This document shows positions 45,350 to 55,205 of a DNA stretch of 64,000 nt, in pieces (positions within the stretch are counted from its first letter, which is position 1; each line of letters starts with the position of its first letter). A model generated the notes under the pieces. That model ran no database searches, was not told the DNA's origin, and saw nothing but the letters and a program-made list of their open reading frames with translations. This DNA comes from Saccharina japonica (taxonomy: Eukaryota; Sar; Phaeophyceae; Laminariales; Laminariaceae): the NCBI GenBank assembly GCA_008828725.1, contig MEHQ01002267.1:160245-224244 (forward strand). The letters are read 5' to 3'. The position numbers and the translations under genes were made by a program.

Positions 45350-48281
45350 CAACAGGACCTACAGCTGCAGGAGCAGCTACAGGACCGTCAGGACCTACTG
45401 CCATACGGCAACCACCTCCACCAACACCACGTCAAACAGTCGATGAACCTTCAAAAACAGCAACACCAACGGGAGAAGCCTCTGCAGCAGCAAGAACGGC
45501 AAGAGCGGGACCAGCAAGCCGAGAAAAAAAAGCAAGAGCAGCATTGGCATAAGGTCTATCAACTACAGCAGCAAGAGCAGAAGCTCGAGCAGCCGCAGGA
45601 GCAGCAGCGACAACAGCGGCCCCAACACCAACTGCAGCAGCAGCAGCAACAGCAACATCAACAGCAGCAGCTACGCTTGCTCCAAACGGCCGCCACCCCT
45701 TCCCCCGTGCCCCAGCTTTCAGCTGACGATGACACCATCGACGGCGCACCCACTGCCACCACCTCTGCTGGCTTCGAACCATCCCCCACCCCCACCGCGG
45801 GCGACGGCATTGGTACGACCAGTAGTGGTGATACCTCTCAGCCGACAACCTCAGGCGGGGCGACGGCGGAGCCCACCCCACAGCCCACGGTGGCTGTGGC
45901 GTCTCCTAGGACCGCTACCCTTGCGCCCGAAGCGGCGACCGTTTCGCCTGTCTCGGGAGGGGGTGATCTCACTCTGTCCCCGGCAGCTGTGGCTCCGACC
46001 GCCTCGCCGGTGGCGGCGGCAGCGACGACTGCGCCCGCGGCAACACCCTCGATGATGCCTGTCGCTGTTGTGGTTACCCCTGCGCCGTCTGCCATGGGCA
46101 CTGTCAGCAGCGGTGTGGACAATGATGGCCCTAGGGATAAGGGAGGGGGGAGTTCTAGTGGTGCTTCTTCTACCGGGCGGGAGGGGGAGGGGGGTGCTGA
46201 GACCCCGTCTCCGTCGCCGCCTGCGGAGGAGGACCAGACTTCTGCGGACTCCCCTACCCCCGCCCCAACCTCCGCCTACATTGGGGAAACCCCCGGACCT
46301 ACTATCGAGGGGGCCGTTTCGCAGCTTTCTGGGTCTGTTACGGCGCCTAGCTCTGTCCTGGGCACGCCTGCGTCTAGCCGTTTGCTTGAGGCTGAGCTTC
46401 GGGACCTGATGAACTTGGATGACCAGGACAATTTGGAAGTGACTACGTCGGCTTCTGGTTTAAGGAGGCTTTTTGGTGGCTGGGGTTGGGTTGAGGGGGG
46501 AGGTTGGGAAGGAGAGGGCGGAGGAGGCACGCTGAGTGGTGACGGTGGGGGTGACCGCTTGGGGTGGGCTGGGGGAAGAGGAATGGAAAGAGGGGGACGA
46601 AGAGGAGGAATGCGAGAAAAAGGAGGAGGAGGGGGGGGAGAGGGGTTGAGAGGAGGGTCTCGAGGAGCAGGACGAAAAGGAGGAAGATTGCGTGGCAGTT
46701 TACGGGGCGGGCAAAGAGCAGAACTCCAGGGCGGTCGTGTTGTTTGGTTCGATGCGGCCACGCCCCCGCAGTTTTTCAGCCGCAGCAATAGTTATTATGG
46801 CCAAGGCTACGATGAAAGCTATGACGATCAAATCGACAGTCCAAGCCGTAGCCGCCCCCATCACAATCACAAACGCCACAACCATGGCTTTGGCCTCCAC
46901 CTTGCCCGTGCCTTCGACCCCCACGAACATACCCGCGAGTGGGAGAAGGAAATCGATGTTGACTTCGGCCTTGGATTTTCAGGGGGGAATCGGGGTCACG
47001 TGAGCCGGGTTAGCCGCGGGCTTGCTGACTCTGACGCGGGGGATGTCGACACAAGCTCGGCCAATTTCGTGGTAGTGTTCATCAATGATGCGGACGAGTC
47101 GGCTGCTTACGGCAGGGGTGTTGATGCCACGGTGAAGCTTCTCGAGGATGAGGGCCGGGAGGTGAGAGGGAGGGAGGGAGGGAGTTGTAGGTGGGGGAGA
47201 GGGGGTTGTGGATAGAGGGTGTTGTACAAGGCATGAGAGAGGGAGCGACTTAGCTTACTGACTCGCTTGCCGTTAAACTGATGGGTGGATTTATTGGCTC
47301 ATCGCATACGCTATTTATGTATTTTCACCATGTAGGCGGTAGCCGAGACACTCGACACGACGGAGGACCTTGTCCTGTTCGACGACGTTGTAAACTCGTC
47401 CTTGGCCTCGGCCGTCATCCCCTGTCCCCCCTCTCCCAACCCCCACCCCCTCCCTACTTGCGGAAACACATCAATATTGTGTTCGAGTAGGCGGTAGCCG
47501 AGGCACTCGGTACGACGGCGGACCTTGTCCGGATCGACGACGTTGTCTACTCCTCCTCCATGGCGTCTGCCATCGACAACGAGGACGCGCAGGAGACGTT
47601 CTTCGGTGGCGAGAGCTCGGCGAGCGGCGTATCCATAGCCATCGCGGTTGCTGTGTTGTTTGCGGCCGCCTGCGCGACCGGTTGCGCCGGGATTACCCTC
47701 GGCCGGTGCTGGCTGAGGAAGGAGAGAAGGCTCCGCGACGATGAGATGTCGGAGGCTGCAGCGGCCGCCATGAAGCAGAAAGCTTTGACCGACCGCGCAC
47801 CGCTGCAGGGGTCCGTGGAGGCGGGAGGGAGGGGGGGGATGGAGGGAACGGGAGGGGGGGGGGCGGGGGGGGCAGAGGGGAGGGGGGGGGGTATGGAGGG
47901 AACGAGAGTGGGAGTGGCGGGGGAGGGGGGAAGGGGTGGGCGTGGGAGGAGGCGGTACGTCGTCAAGCACATCCGAGGGGGGTGTCAGAAGGAACGTCAA
48001 TGGTAACGCCCACAACGGCAACAACAATAACGCCTTTGTAAACCTTGCTCCTGCCGTCGCTGTGGGTATGCTGGACATCCAGCTCCCTGATATATCGGGG
48101 AGCCAGGGACAAGGTCGTGGACAGGGCCAGGCGCAGGGGCATGGCCAGTACTTGTACGATCAGGAAAGCGAGTCTCATAGGTCCAGAGGCGATGGGGGGT
48201 CGGGGCTTGCGTCCGCCAGGGGCAGGGAGGCGGAGGACGTGTTGGAGCATGACTACGGGGACACGGGTCGGACGGAGGTGG
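45350..48281 (+). CDS. Gln/Ser/Thr/Pro-rich single-pass membrane protein
   Basis: Inferred exons: 45350-47161, 47491-47810 (donor weakly supported) and 47989-48281. Exon 1 (604 codons, phase 0) follows a C-rich tract ending ATCCACCAG and ends at a GTGAGA donor. It encodes a Gln-rich part (to about residue 112), a long Ala/Thr/Pro/Ser mucin-like part (113-335), a Gly/Arg-rich stretch that might be a retained intron, a His-rich patch, and a compact region NFVVVFINDADESAAYGRG. Exon 2 continues AVAEALGTTADLVRIDDVV, then a hydrophobic span SIAIAVAVLFAAACATGCAG and a basic stop-transfer RCWLRKERR. This indicates an extracellular, probably O-glycosylated ectodomain, one membrane pass and a Gly/Asn-rich tail ending at a GTGGGT donor. 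The 5' exon with a signal peptide and the 3' end are not resolved. The function is unknown; a cell-surface or wall role is inference. Confidence 0.6.
47336..47556 (+). repeat. Tandemly duplicated exon
   Basis: Two copies of the segment after exon 1 each follow a TAG acceptor: 47336 (AVAETLDTTEDLVLFDDVV) and 47491 (AVAEALGTTADLVRIDDVV), 155 bp apart and about 88% identical over the first 57 bp. Copy 1 has a GTAAAC donor at 47390, giving a 54-nt, phase-0 cassette. Including or skipping it keeps the reading frame. Read-through from copy 1 without splicing ends at a stop inside copy 2. Confidence 0.6.
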
Positions 48282-48562
48282 GTTTGATATTTCCTGTTGG
48301 TTTTGCTGCTCTTGAAAAGTTGTCTGCTTTACGTATTGTAAGTAGTTTATGGGTTTCAGAAGAGATGGGAGGGCCATATCTTCTGGCGGAGGAGGGGGGA
48401 GTGCGGGGCATGGCTACGGGGACACGGGTCGGACAGAGGTGGGTGTGGCATTTGCTGTTGGTTCCACTCTTGTTTAAAGTTGTCTGCTCTACTTGTAAGT
48501 ACTGTGTGGGTTTCAGAAGAGATGGGATGGGTGTATGCCTGAGGAGGGGGAAGATGGGTGCG
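48245..48562. repeat. Two-copy ~160-bp duplication in the 3' intron
   Basis: The text GCATGACTACGGGGACACGG...GTTGTCTGCT.TAC.T.GTAAGTA...GGGTTTCAGAAGAGATGGG occurs at 48245-48400 and again at 48408-48562. It duplicates the 3' edge of the last visible exon and its donor. The second copy ends just before an inserted R1 element. Confidence 0.65.
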
Positions 48563-48581
48563 AGGATAAGAGTCGTGTGTA

Positions 48582-49820
48582 CAAGGGCTCTGCTCCGCGG
48601 GCAGCTGACGCCGCCCGCTACGCTCGCGCAAGGAAAGGGGCAGAAGAGGCTCATGATGTAGTGCAACCACCGGCCTGAAAATGCCAAGAGGTTCATGGTG
48701 CAGCGAAGAAACGGCGGACTTGACATGCATGCAAAACATGCTCGGGATGCACACAATACAAGATCCATGCTCCAGGACAACAAAGCTGTATGTTTGGAAG
48801 AGAAAGCACAGCAACACGGCTGACAGCACGGCGCTGCGCTGCCTGCTGTGGGTGTGATTCGTGCCTTTTTTGTGATTATGTGTGGTAGTACAGCAATAAC
48901 AGCGGTAGTACTTCGTACTTTGTATGCACTCGTAATATCAAAGAGAAAGCACAGCAGAGCACGATCGTCAAGTTGTGAAGTACGAAAAACATTAAAACTG
49001 AGAGAAAGACGTACATACGTTTGATACGAGTATACGTACGAGTACTCGTACTCGAACAAAGCGACAGGAGCGAAAAACAACAACGAAAAAAAACGGTCGA
49101 AAAAAAGAAGAAAATCGAGTACATCTCGAATCACACACGAATACTACAAATGACATATCGTGATTGGGCCGCTTAAAAAACAAAAAAGTTAAAACGAATG
49201 TCACGTTATGTCACCCTCGACGCTCCCCGCCCCCCCGCGATCACCTCGCCATCGATTTGGTCCGGGTCGAGCTCTGTTGTCTCTCTGCCCCAGTGAGCCC
49301 CGTGGACCGCCTCGCGTGAAGCCCAGTGCTCACCGTGGCCCTCGTTCGCCCGCTCCAGCATGATGGTGTTCAAACCGCCTGGCTGTCTCTGTAAATAATA
49401 TTTGGTTGAGAAATAAACACCGCTTGAACTTTCTTTTACAAACGGAAACTATCCTTATCATTTCGGACATAATGGATTCGCAGCAGCAGCAGCAAGGCAG
49501 ACAAAGCCCCTTTATGCTTCCCTCGTGTCTCGATGGACACACCACGCGTAGCCACGAAAAAGGCGACCGCACTCCTTCCGCCCCCCCCTCCACTGGCCAG
49601 CGCCCTCCCATACCCGCGATGGTGCCGGGCTCGCCCGCGCTGCCGTGTGTTCTGTGGGTACACGCACGGACCCAAAACCGAAAAAATAAAAAGGCTCTCG
49701 CCAACAAAAAAATACAGGAAACAAAGACAGGGAGGAAAGCTCCGGCAAATAATTAAGTAATAGAAGGAGGCGGTATCGAAGTGGGAGCTCTGAGAGACCA
49801 GGGATGGGCAATCCCGAGGG
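48582..49820 (-). mobile_element. R1 element, full-length inverted copy
   Basis: Minus-strand copy of R1 with all blocks: CTTG terminus and GC hairpin at 48582-48635, the CAGCAACACGG.TGACAGCACGGCGC block, the CGGTCGAAAA/ACGAGTACTCGTA block, the CGAGCTCTG..GTCTCTCTGCCCC block, and the 5' AGAGCTCCCACTTCGATACC end near 49780-49820. It lies directly downstream of the membrane-protein gene and may have altered that gene's 3' end. No conserved coding frame. Confidence 0.65.
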
Positions 49821-50590
49821 GTGGACGAACCTTGATAGTAGATATTTACGGGGGTTTCGTGCATAGCGCCTGAAGCCGACCCTCCGACCCTAACCCGAAC
49901 CCTATGTCAGTGGTCAGTGCTGGGATGCTGTGCTTGGTCATACTCTAGGTTGACTCGGCCGACGTGGATGTTGAGCTTGGAAATACTCTAGGGCAACTCC
50001 GGATGCTGCGGCTGGGAAATACTCCAAGTTAATTGAGCCGCGTAAAACATACCCCTAGCCAATCAGAGTGCCTAAATAGCTACCTTAGGAAGATCTACTA
50101 CAGTAGCATGCTTCATCCAGTACTGGCAATCCCTGAGAAAGACAAACGTAAGTATGTCTATGTGGATATCGGTACCGTCGTGGTTGTTTTTGTTGGCTCG
50201 TTTTTGTGTTGATGTTGCTGTTGTTGACAAATATATCAGGAGACAGACATACACATAGTGTAGACTTAGGCATGTTTCCTGACACCTTTGGTTGTTGGTA
50301 GTTGTTGTAGTTGCTGTGATTGTTGTTTGTGGTGGTGTTATATTTGTTGCTGTGCCTGTGGTTATTGCTGCTGTTGTCGCTGTTGCTGTTGATGTCGTGG
50401 GTGTTTTATGCTGTTGTCTCTCCTGTTCTGTTGCTGTTGCTGTTGCTGTCGTAGCTGTTATTGCTCGCGGTGTTATTGTTTTAGCCGGGTCTACTGGTAC
50501 AAAACAAACTCTAGGAAATAACGTGAAAAAACTGCCTTGCTACAGCAGTGTATTGTCAATACAACGAAACTTGTAGAGAAAAATATATGA
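49821..50590. other. No gene supported; GTT-rich tract
   Basis: 50180-50480 is rich in GTTGTT and GCTGTTG triplets. A frame of Val/Ala codons reflects this. Nothing else was recognised. Confidence 0.4.
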
Positions 50591-50596
50591 AACATT

Positions 50597-50630
<34 letters not shown>

Positions 50631-50725
50631 CGGCGGCGGCGGCGGCGGAGCACAAACCGACGCCACTGCCCCCACCGCTCCACCGCCGCCGCGTTCACAG
50701 TACGGTTGGGCCGCTGCTGCCTTCG

Positions 50726-50756
<31 letters not shown>
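50597..50756. repeat. Mirror-arranged CAG/CGG and CCG/CTG triplets
   Basis: (CAG)n at 50598-50626 and (CGG)n at 50632-50648 are followed by (CCG)n near 50688-50696 and (CTG)n at 50729-50754, so the two halves are roughly complementary and could fold into one long hairpin. All frames are homopolymeric and not evidence for a gene. Confidence 0.8.
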
Positions 50757-50858
50757 GTGGAGGTGGGGGTGGGCGTGGAGGTTTTGACGTTTTGGCACCT
50801 GAAAACAATCCGACCAACGAAAGGCCCACCAGCAGTTGTAATTCTGAAGTCTGTACGA

Positions 50859-51601
50859 GCTGGTTCAGGCATATCACCCAAAATTTCGTCAGTCACGAAT
50901 GCCGCATGCAATAGCAACTCCAATGTCACATATTTGGTATCATACTGACCGCCATGAACAGTGGAAGAGGGTGACATCGCCAATTTTTTGTTCAGGGACC
51001 TAAAACTGGCGCTACCGCCGAAAATGTGGCCCGACCAATCACAGGCCTTCAAAGTGGTCAACAATAGTCAGGCGTTTCCGTAGGAAAACATGTTTTCCCC
51101 CCATTTTATTTTTTTGAACGAGCCGCTTCCAGGTGGTCCAAGGCATGTTTATACAAAGTTTCACGCAAATATTCGAAGATCTGACTGCGTATGATCATAT
51201 AAGTAATATTTAACGCCTAAAATCGATTCCATACTGAAACTAGGTAATTACGAGGCGACGCCTATTTTTGCACTTCTACCGCATGAAAGTCCAAATGTCC
51301 ACGCCGTTTTTTGGAGATAGACCCTGAAATTTGGTACACGTGTTGTATGCGCCCTACCCGAGCCTTTTACGAATGTTTTTTTTTTCTTTTTTTTCGCCGG
51401 AAATTTCGGATCTCTTAAGACCCAATTTTCCCCCAAAAAAACAAAACGAGCAATATCTGACGAAAAAAAAAAAAAAACCCATCCGTTAAAGTCTCGGGTA
51501 GGGCGCATAAAACACGTGTGCCAAATTTCAGGGTCTATCTCCAAAAAACGGCGTGGACATTCGCCACTGAATGCATTTTGGGTGATATGCCTGAACCAGC
51601 C
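50859..51601. mobile_element. TIR element with strong internal inverted repeat
   Basis: Outer ends CTGGTTCAGGCATATCACCC (50859) and its complement (ending 51600) are inverted. Inside, 51295-51362 and 51494-51561 are inverted repeats matching at all but about two positions. The first end shares GCTGGTTC with the nested element at 10581-11351. It is non-coding, and no target duplication was confirmed. Confidence 0.55.
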
Positions 51602-53095
51602 TGTAGCCCAAAAATATTTGAAAGGCCCAGCAGTTGTTGCCCAAAGCAAGTAAAGGCATAAGAAGCACGAAGTTAGTAAAAGTACTTTTATGGTATACCA
51701 GTATACACCTATAGACTACATGTATCATATGCTGGGATTGGTCATTGGGTTGAGAATACAATAATTTTTTTCATGTGGTTTTGGTTCAGGTGTGGGAGCT
51801 CGTTGTTGTTTTTTTTTCTCACCCTCCTGCGGATTGGTAGGAATAAAGCTGAAGCTCACCACACTACGATAGGGGTACTCAGCATTTTTCGGCCATAACA
51901 TTTCTGACCGAGGACTAACTCTACCCAATAAGCCATTTGCCTCATTAGGCATGCCCTGTCGTTATTCGGGTTGCACTTTATTTGGTTTCTGAAAGTCAAT
52001 TTCTGGGTAAATTATGCCTGTTAGGATATACCTCCTCAAGTGCTCAAGTGACGGAGGAGACCCAGAAGCATGTGTAACAGGGTGAACCCCTCAGATATCG
52101 TAGCACGTGTATTTTAATGTGCGTGTCGTGTGTCAAGTTGCCCCGTCGCTCCCGCTGCAACAGCAGAACCAGCTGCTGTTACCTACTCGTACCTCGGGCG
52201 CGTGAGCATGTTGACCCGAGCTGATCTGACCTCATCCCCGAGAGGATGAGGTGAGGTGGAGATAGCCACCCCGCCTCCTCCCTGCTCGTTCCTTCCCTTC
52301 CTCCCTTTTTTTGCCCCTTTTCTCTTACTGACCCAAAAACACCGTCTCGTTTTTTCTTTTCTTTTTTTTTGTCGTCGCGCGTCTGCTCGTTCTTCTCGGG
52401 ATTTGTATGCTGTCTTTTGCTGTTTTGCATTTTTGTTTAACTTCGTTGTATTGGGGGTGAAATACAATACCTGGTATGTTTTTTGTTTTTGTTTTTGCAT
52501 GTTTTGGTGTTCGGTGTTTGTATTATATCAAATGTGTGTGTAAATTTGTGCTGTTTTTTTGTTGGGGTTCGTGTTTCGTGTTTTGTATTTGTGCCATTCT
52601 TCCGTTTGGGTTTGTGCGGCGTTCTGTAACTATGTTGCTTTGCATTTATTTTATTATTGGGGGTTGTATTGTGTTGTTTACTTTGCGGTATTTTCTTTCT
52701 TTTCGGGCTTATTTTGTTGGGGTTTGCATGTTCTGAATTGTTTTTATTGGGCGGGCTTATGTGTTGGTTTTGCTTTTTTCGCTTTTAAATATTGGGCGGG
52801 TTGGTATGCTGCGCTTACATATTTTCACTTTTATATTGGGCGGGTTTTTGTGCGTTGGGTTTTCATTTTTTCGTTTTTTTTTTATTCGGCGGGGGACGGG
52901 GGAAAACATTTTTCTGTATGCTTACATAAGCACAGAGCTTTGCGGCCGGGGTGGAGGGGGCTTTCAGCGAGTTTGGCGCCCAAAGCGAGTACGATCCTGT
53001 TGTGCCAGGAGGGAGCGTGAACGACGGGGTTCTATCCGACGAGGGATCTTCCAGGTGCATGGTGTATGAGTGTTATAATTTTAACCGTGCAGGGC
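51602..53095. other. No gene supported; T/G-rich strand bias
   Basis: 52370-52910 is strongly biased to T and G on the plus strand (TTTTTG, TTGGGCGGG), giving hydrophobic Phe/Cys/Val-rich frames that are compositional artefacts. 52150-52260 has a CTCATCC..GGATGAGG hairpin. TACCTGGTA at 52468. Confidence 0.4.
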
Positions 53096-53099
53096 TGTT

Positions 53100-53380
53100 C
53101 ACGGGTCGGGTCAAACGTCGCGGGTCGGGTCGGGTCGGGTCGGGTCTGGTCGGGTCACCTGACCCGATCCCAACCCGGCGCGTGAGATTCTGGGGACCTC
53201 TTGACCCGACCCCGACCCGCGAGTTTTGACCCGACCCTTGAACANGGGTCGGGTCGGGTAAGGGTGACCCGGCCCGACCCGTGATATTTTGAAAACCTCG
53301 TGACCCCACCCGACCCGACCCGACCCGATCCGTGATATTTCAAAACTTCGGACTCGACCCGCGGGTCGAGTCATGACCCG
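53100..53380. repeat. GGGTC/GACCC pentamer arrays, inverted
   Basis: Runs of GGGTC (53102-53155, 53246-53262) and GACCC (53157-53240, 53267-53365) alternate in orientation. The N at 53245 lies at a head-to-head junction. Shared text GTGATATTT.GAAAACCTCGTGACCC suggests several decayed units. Non-coding. Confidence 0.85.
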
Positions 53381-53849
53381 TGGACTCGTGAAGAACGCTG
53401 CTAATTTTAACGGTATCAAACAATATCGTATGACATCTCTCTGGCAGGGAAGTACAACGACCGTTGTCGTATAAATATGAACACCAAACGGGCCTGAAAC
53501 TTCCGTCCGGACTGGTACTCGTACATATGGTACATATGGTACATCTGGTACATACAGTACATATTCATATAATACAAGGTGTGCGAATTTCTGGTTTTGA
53601 CTCCGCCTAAAAACAGGAAGCACCTTTACTGGTCTCAACACTTGAACCATACCCGGAGCAGACAACGTACCAAATACAACATATTTCGATTTGTTGCTGT
53701 TTTTTTGCTGTGTTTTGTTTTTGATGGATTTTGTTTTACGCACGACGAGAAGGTGTCGACCCAACCCCAACCCTAACCCTACTGTAGTCCAGGCTAAGAC
53801 AAGGCTAAGGCCCGACCCGAGCGCGGCTGATACGTACATTATTGTCAAG
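53381..53849. other. No gene seen
   Basis: A 4-copy GGTACATAT(G/C)T-type run lies at 53522-53560 and a very short telomere-like CCAACCCTAACCCTA at 53770. No exon supported. Confidence 0.4.
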
Positions 53850-54440
53850 TTTTTTTTAGAATGACTTTGTGACTTGATTTGTGAAGGGATAAGATCGCTG
53901 AATAAGCAGATAAACCAAATAGTTCTTGATTTTCAAGGATTGTTTACTGAAGTATTACTTGATTATAATGAAGGGACGAATACCCCTTTCGAGATCGCCG
54001 AATGAGCAGATATTTCTTGATTTTCATGAGATTTTTTCTACTGAATGTAATACTTGCGATTGTGATGGCACGAAGACCCCTTTTCGAGGTCGCTGACTAA
54101 GAGCAGGCAGCAGAAATAGTCTTCTTGATTTTCAAGTGATATTTGTACCGAATGTATTACGTGTTTGATTGTAATGGGACGAAGATGCCTTTCGAGATGG
54201 TTTATAATCAGATATTTGTTGATTTTCAAGAAGCTTTCGACCGACTCGATGGCTTGAATTTAAGGGATGAAATCCCCATTCGAGATCTCACTGAAATAAG
54301 CTGATAGTACTTTTGGGCCGAGGTACTTGTTTGTAGAGGGGTTTGAGAACCCTTTCGAGATCGCTGAAAATATACAGTTATTTTACTTGATTTTCATGCT
54401 TTTTTTCGACCATGTTTATGAGTTGATTCTAATGAAGGGA
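53850..54440. repeat. Degenerate ~110-bp tandem repeat
   Basis: About five to six diverged units with TTCGAGATCGCTGAATAAGC, AGATATTTCTTGATTTTCA and TTGATTGTAATGGGACGAAG. It is followed at 54446-54498 by CACACAAATTGACGACAATTTCAAATA, which matches 20816-20862. Confidence 0.7.
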
Positions 54441-54734
54441 TGAAGCGACCGCCAACGCACACAAATTGACGACAATTTCAAATACCCTCTTGCGCGTTAT
54501 ACTTGTATTTTTATATGCTTCGAAGTATGTCGCGACGTTATACTGTATTGTTCAGTAGGGACGCGTGGTACGATGAAACATGCCAGGAGACTGCTGCTGC
54601 TGTTGGTGTTGATGTGGTTGTTGTCAGTGCTCGTGTGTGGTATTGATGTTTGGTGCACCTTTTTCTGTTTTTATTTTTTGCATCCCTAACCCCCCGCTGC
54701 CCCTCTCCTTCTCCTCGCCGTCCGCCCCCCCCCC

Positions 54735-55205
54735 NNNNNNNNNNNNNNNNNNNNNNNNNNNNNNNNNNNNNNNNNNNNNNNNNNNNNNNNNNNNNNNNNN
54801 NNNNNNNNNNNNNNNNNNNNNNNNNNNNNNNNNNNNNNNNNNNNNNNNNNNNNNNNNNNNNNNNNNNNNNNNNNNNNNNNNNNNNNNNNNNNNNNNNNNN
54901 NNNNNNNNNNNNNNNNNNNNNNNNNNNNNNNNNNNNNNNNNNNNNNNNNNNNNNNNNNNNNNNNNNNNNNNNNNNNNNNNNNNNNNNNNNNNNNNNNNNN
55001 NNNNNNNNNNNNNNNNNNNNNNNNNNNNNNNNNNNNNNNNNNNNNNNNNNNNNNNNNNNNNNNNNNNNNNNNNNNNNNNNNNNNNNNNNNNNNNNNNNNN
55101 NNNNNNNNNNNNNNNNNNNNNNNNNNNNNNNNNNNNNNNNNNNNNNNNNNNNNNNNNNNNNNNNNNNNNNNNNNNNNNNNNNNNNNNNNNNNNNNNNNNN
55201 NNNNN
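54735..55205. other. Assembly gap (471 N)
   Basis: The gap is flanked on the left by a C/T-rich tract (CCCTCTCCTTCTCC) and on the right by a G/A-rich tract (GGAGAAGGAGGGGAGG). At other exons of this window C-rich DNA precedes acceptors and G-rich DNA follows donors, so an exon may be hidden in the gap. Confidence 0.95.

Noticed and set aside
46276..48078. Long Pro-rich minus-strand frames opposite the membrane-protein gene
   Set aside because: Shadow frames of Gly/Ala-rich plus-strand exons and G-rich introns; splice signals support the plus strand.
52256..53020. Hydrophobic frames suggesting membrane proteins
   Set aside because: They follow the T/G strand bias; overlapping frames on the same strand look equally hydrophobic.
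53764..53785. Telomere-like CCCTAACCCTA
   Set aside because: Only about two units, next to GGGTC repeats; insufficient for a telomere or interstitial telomere.
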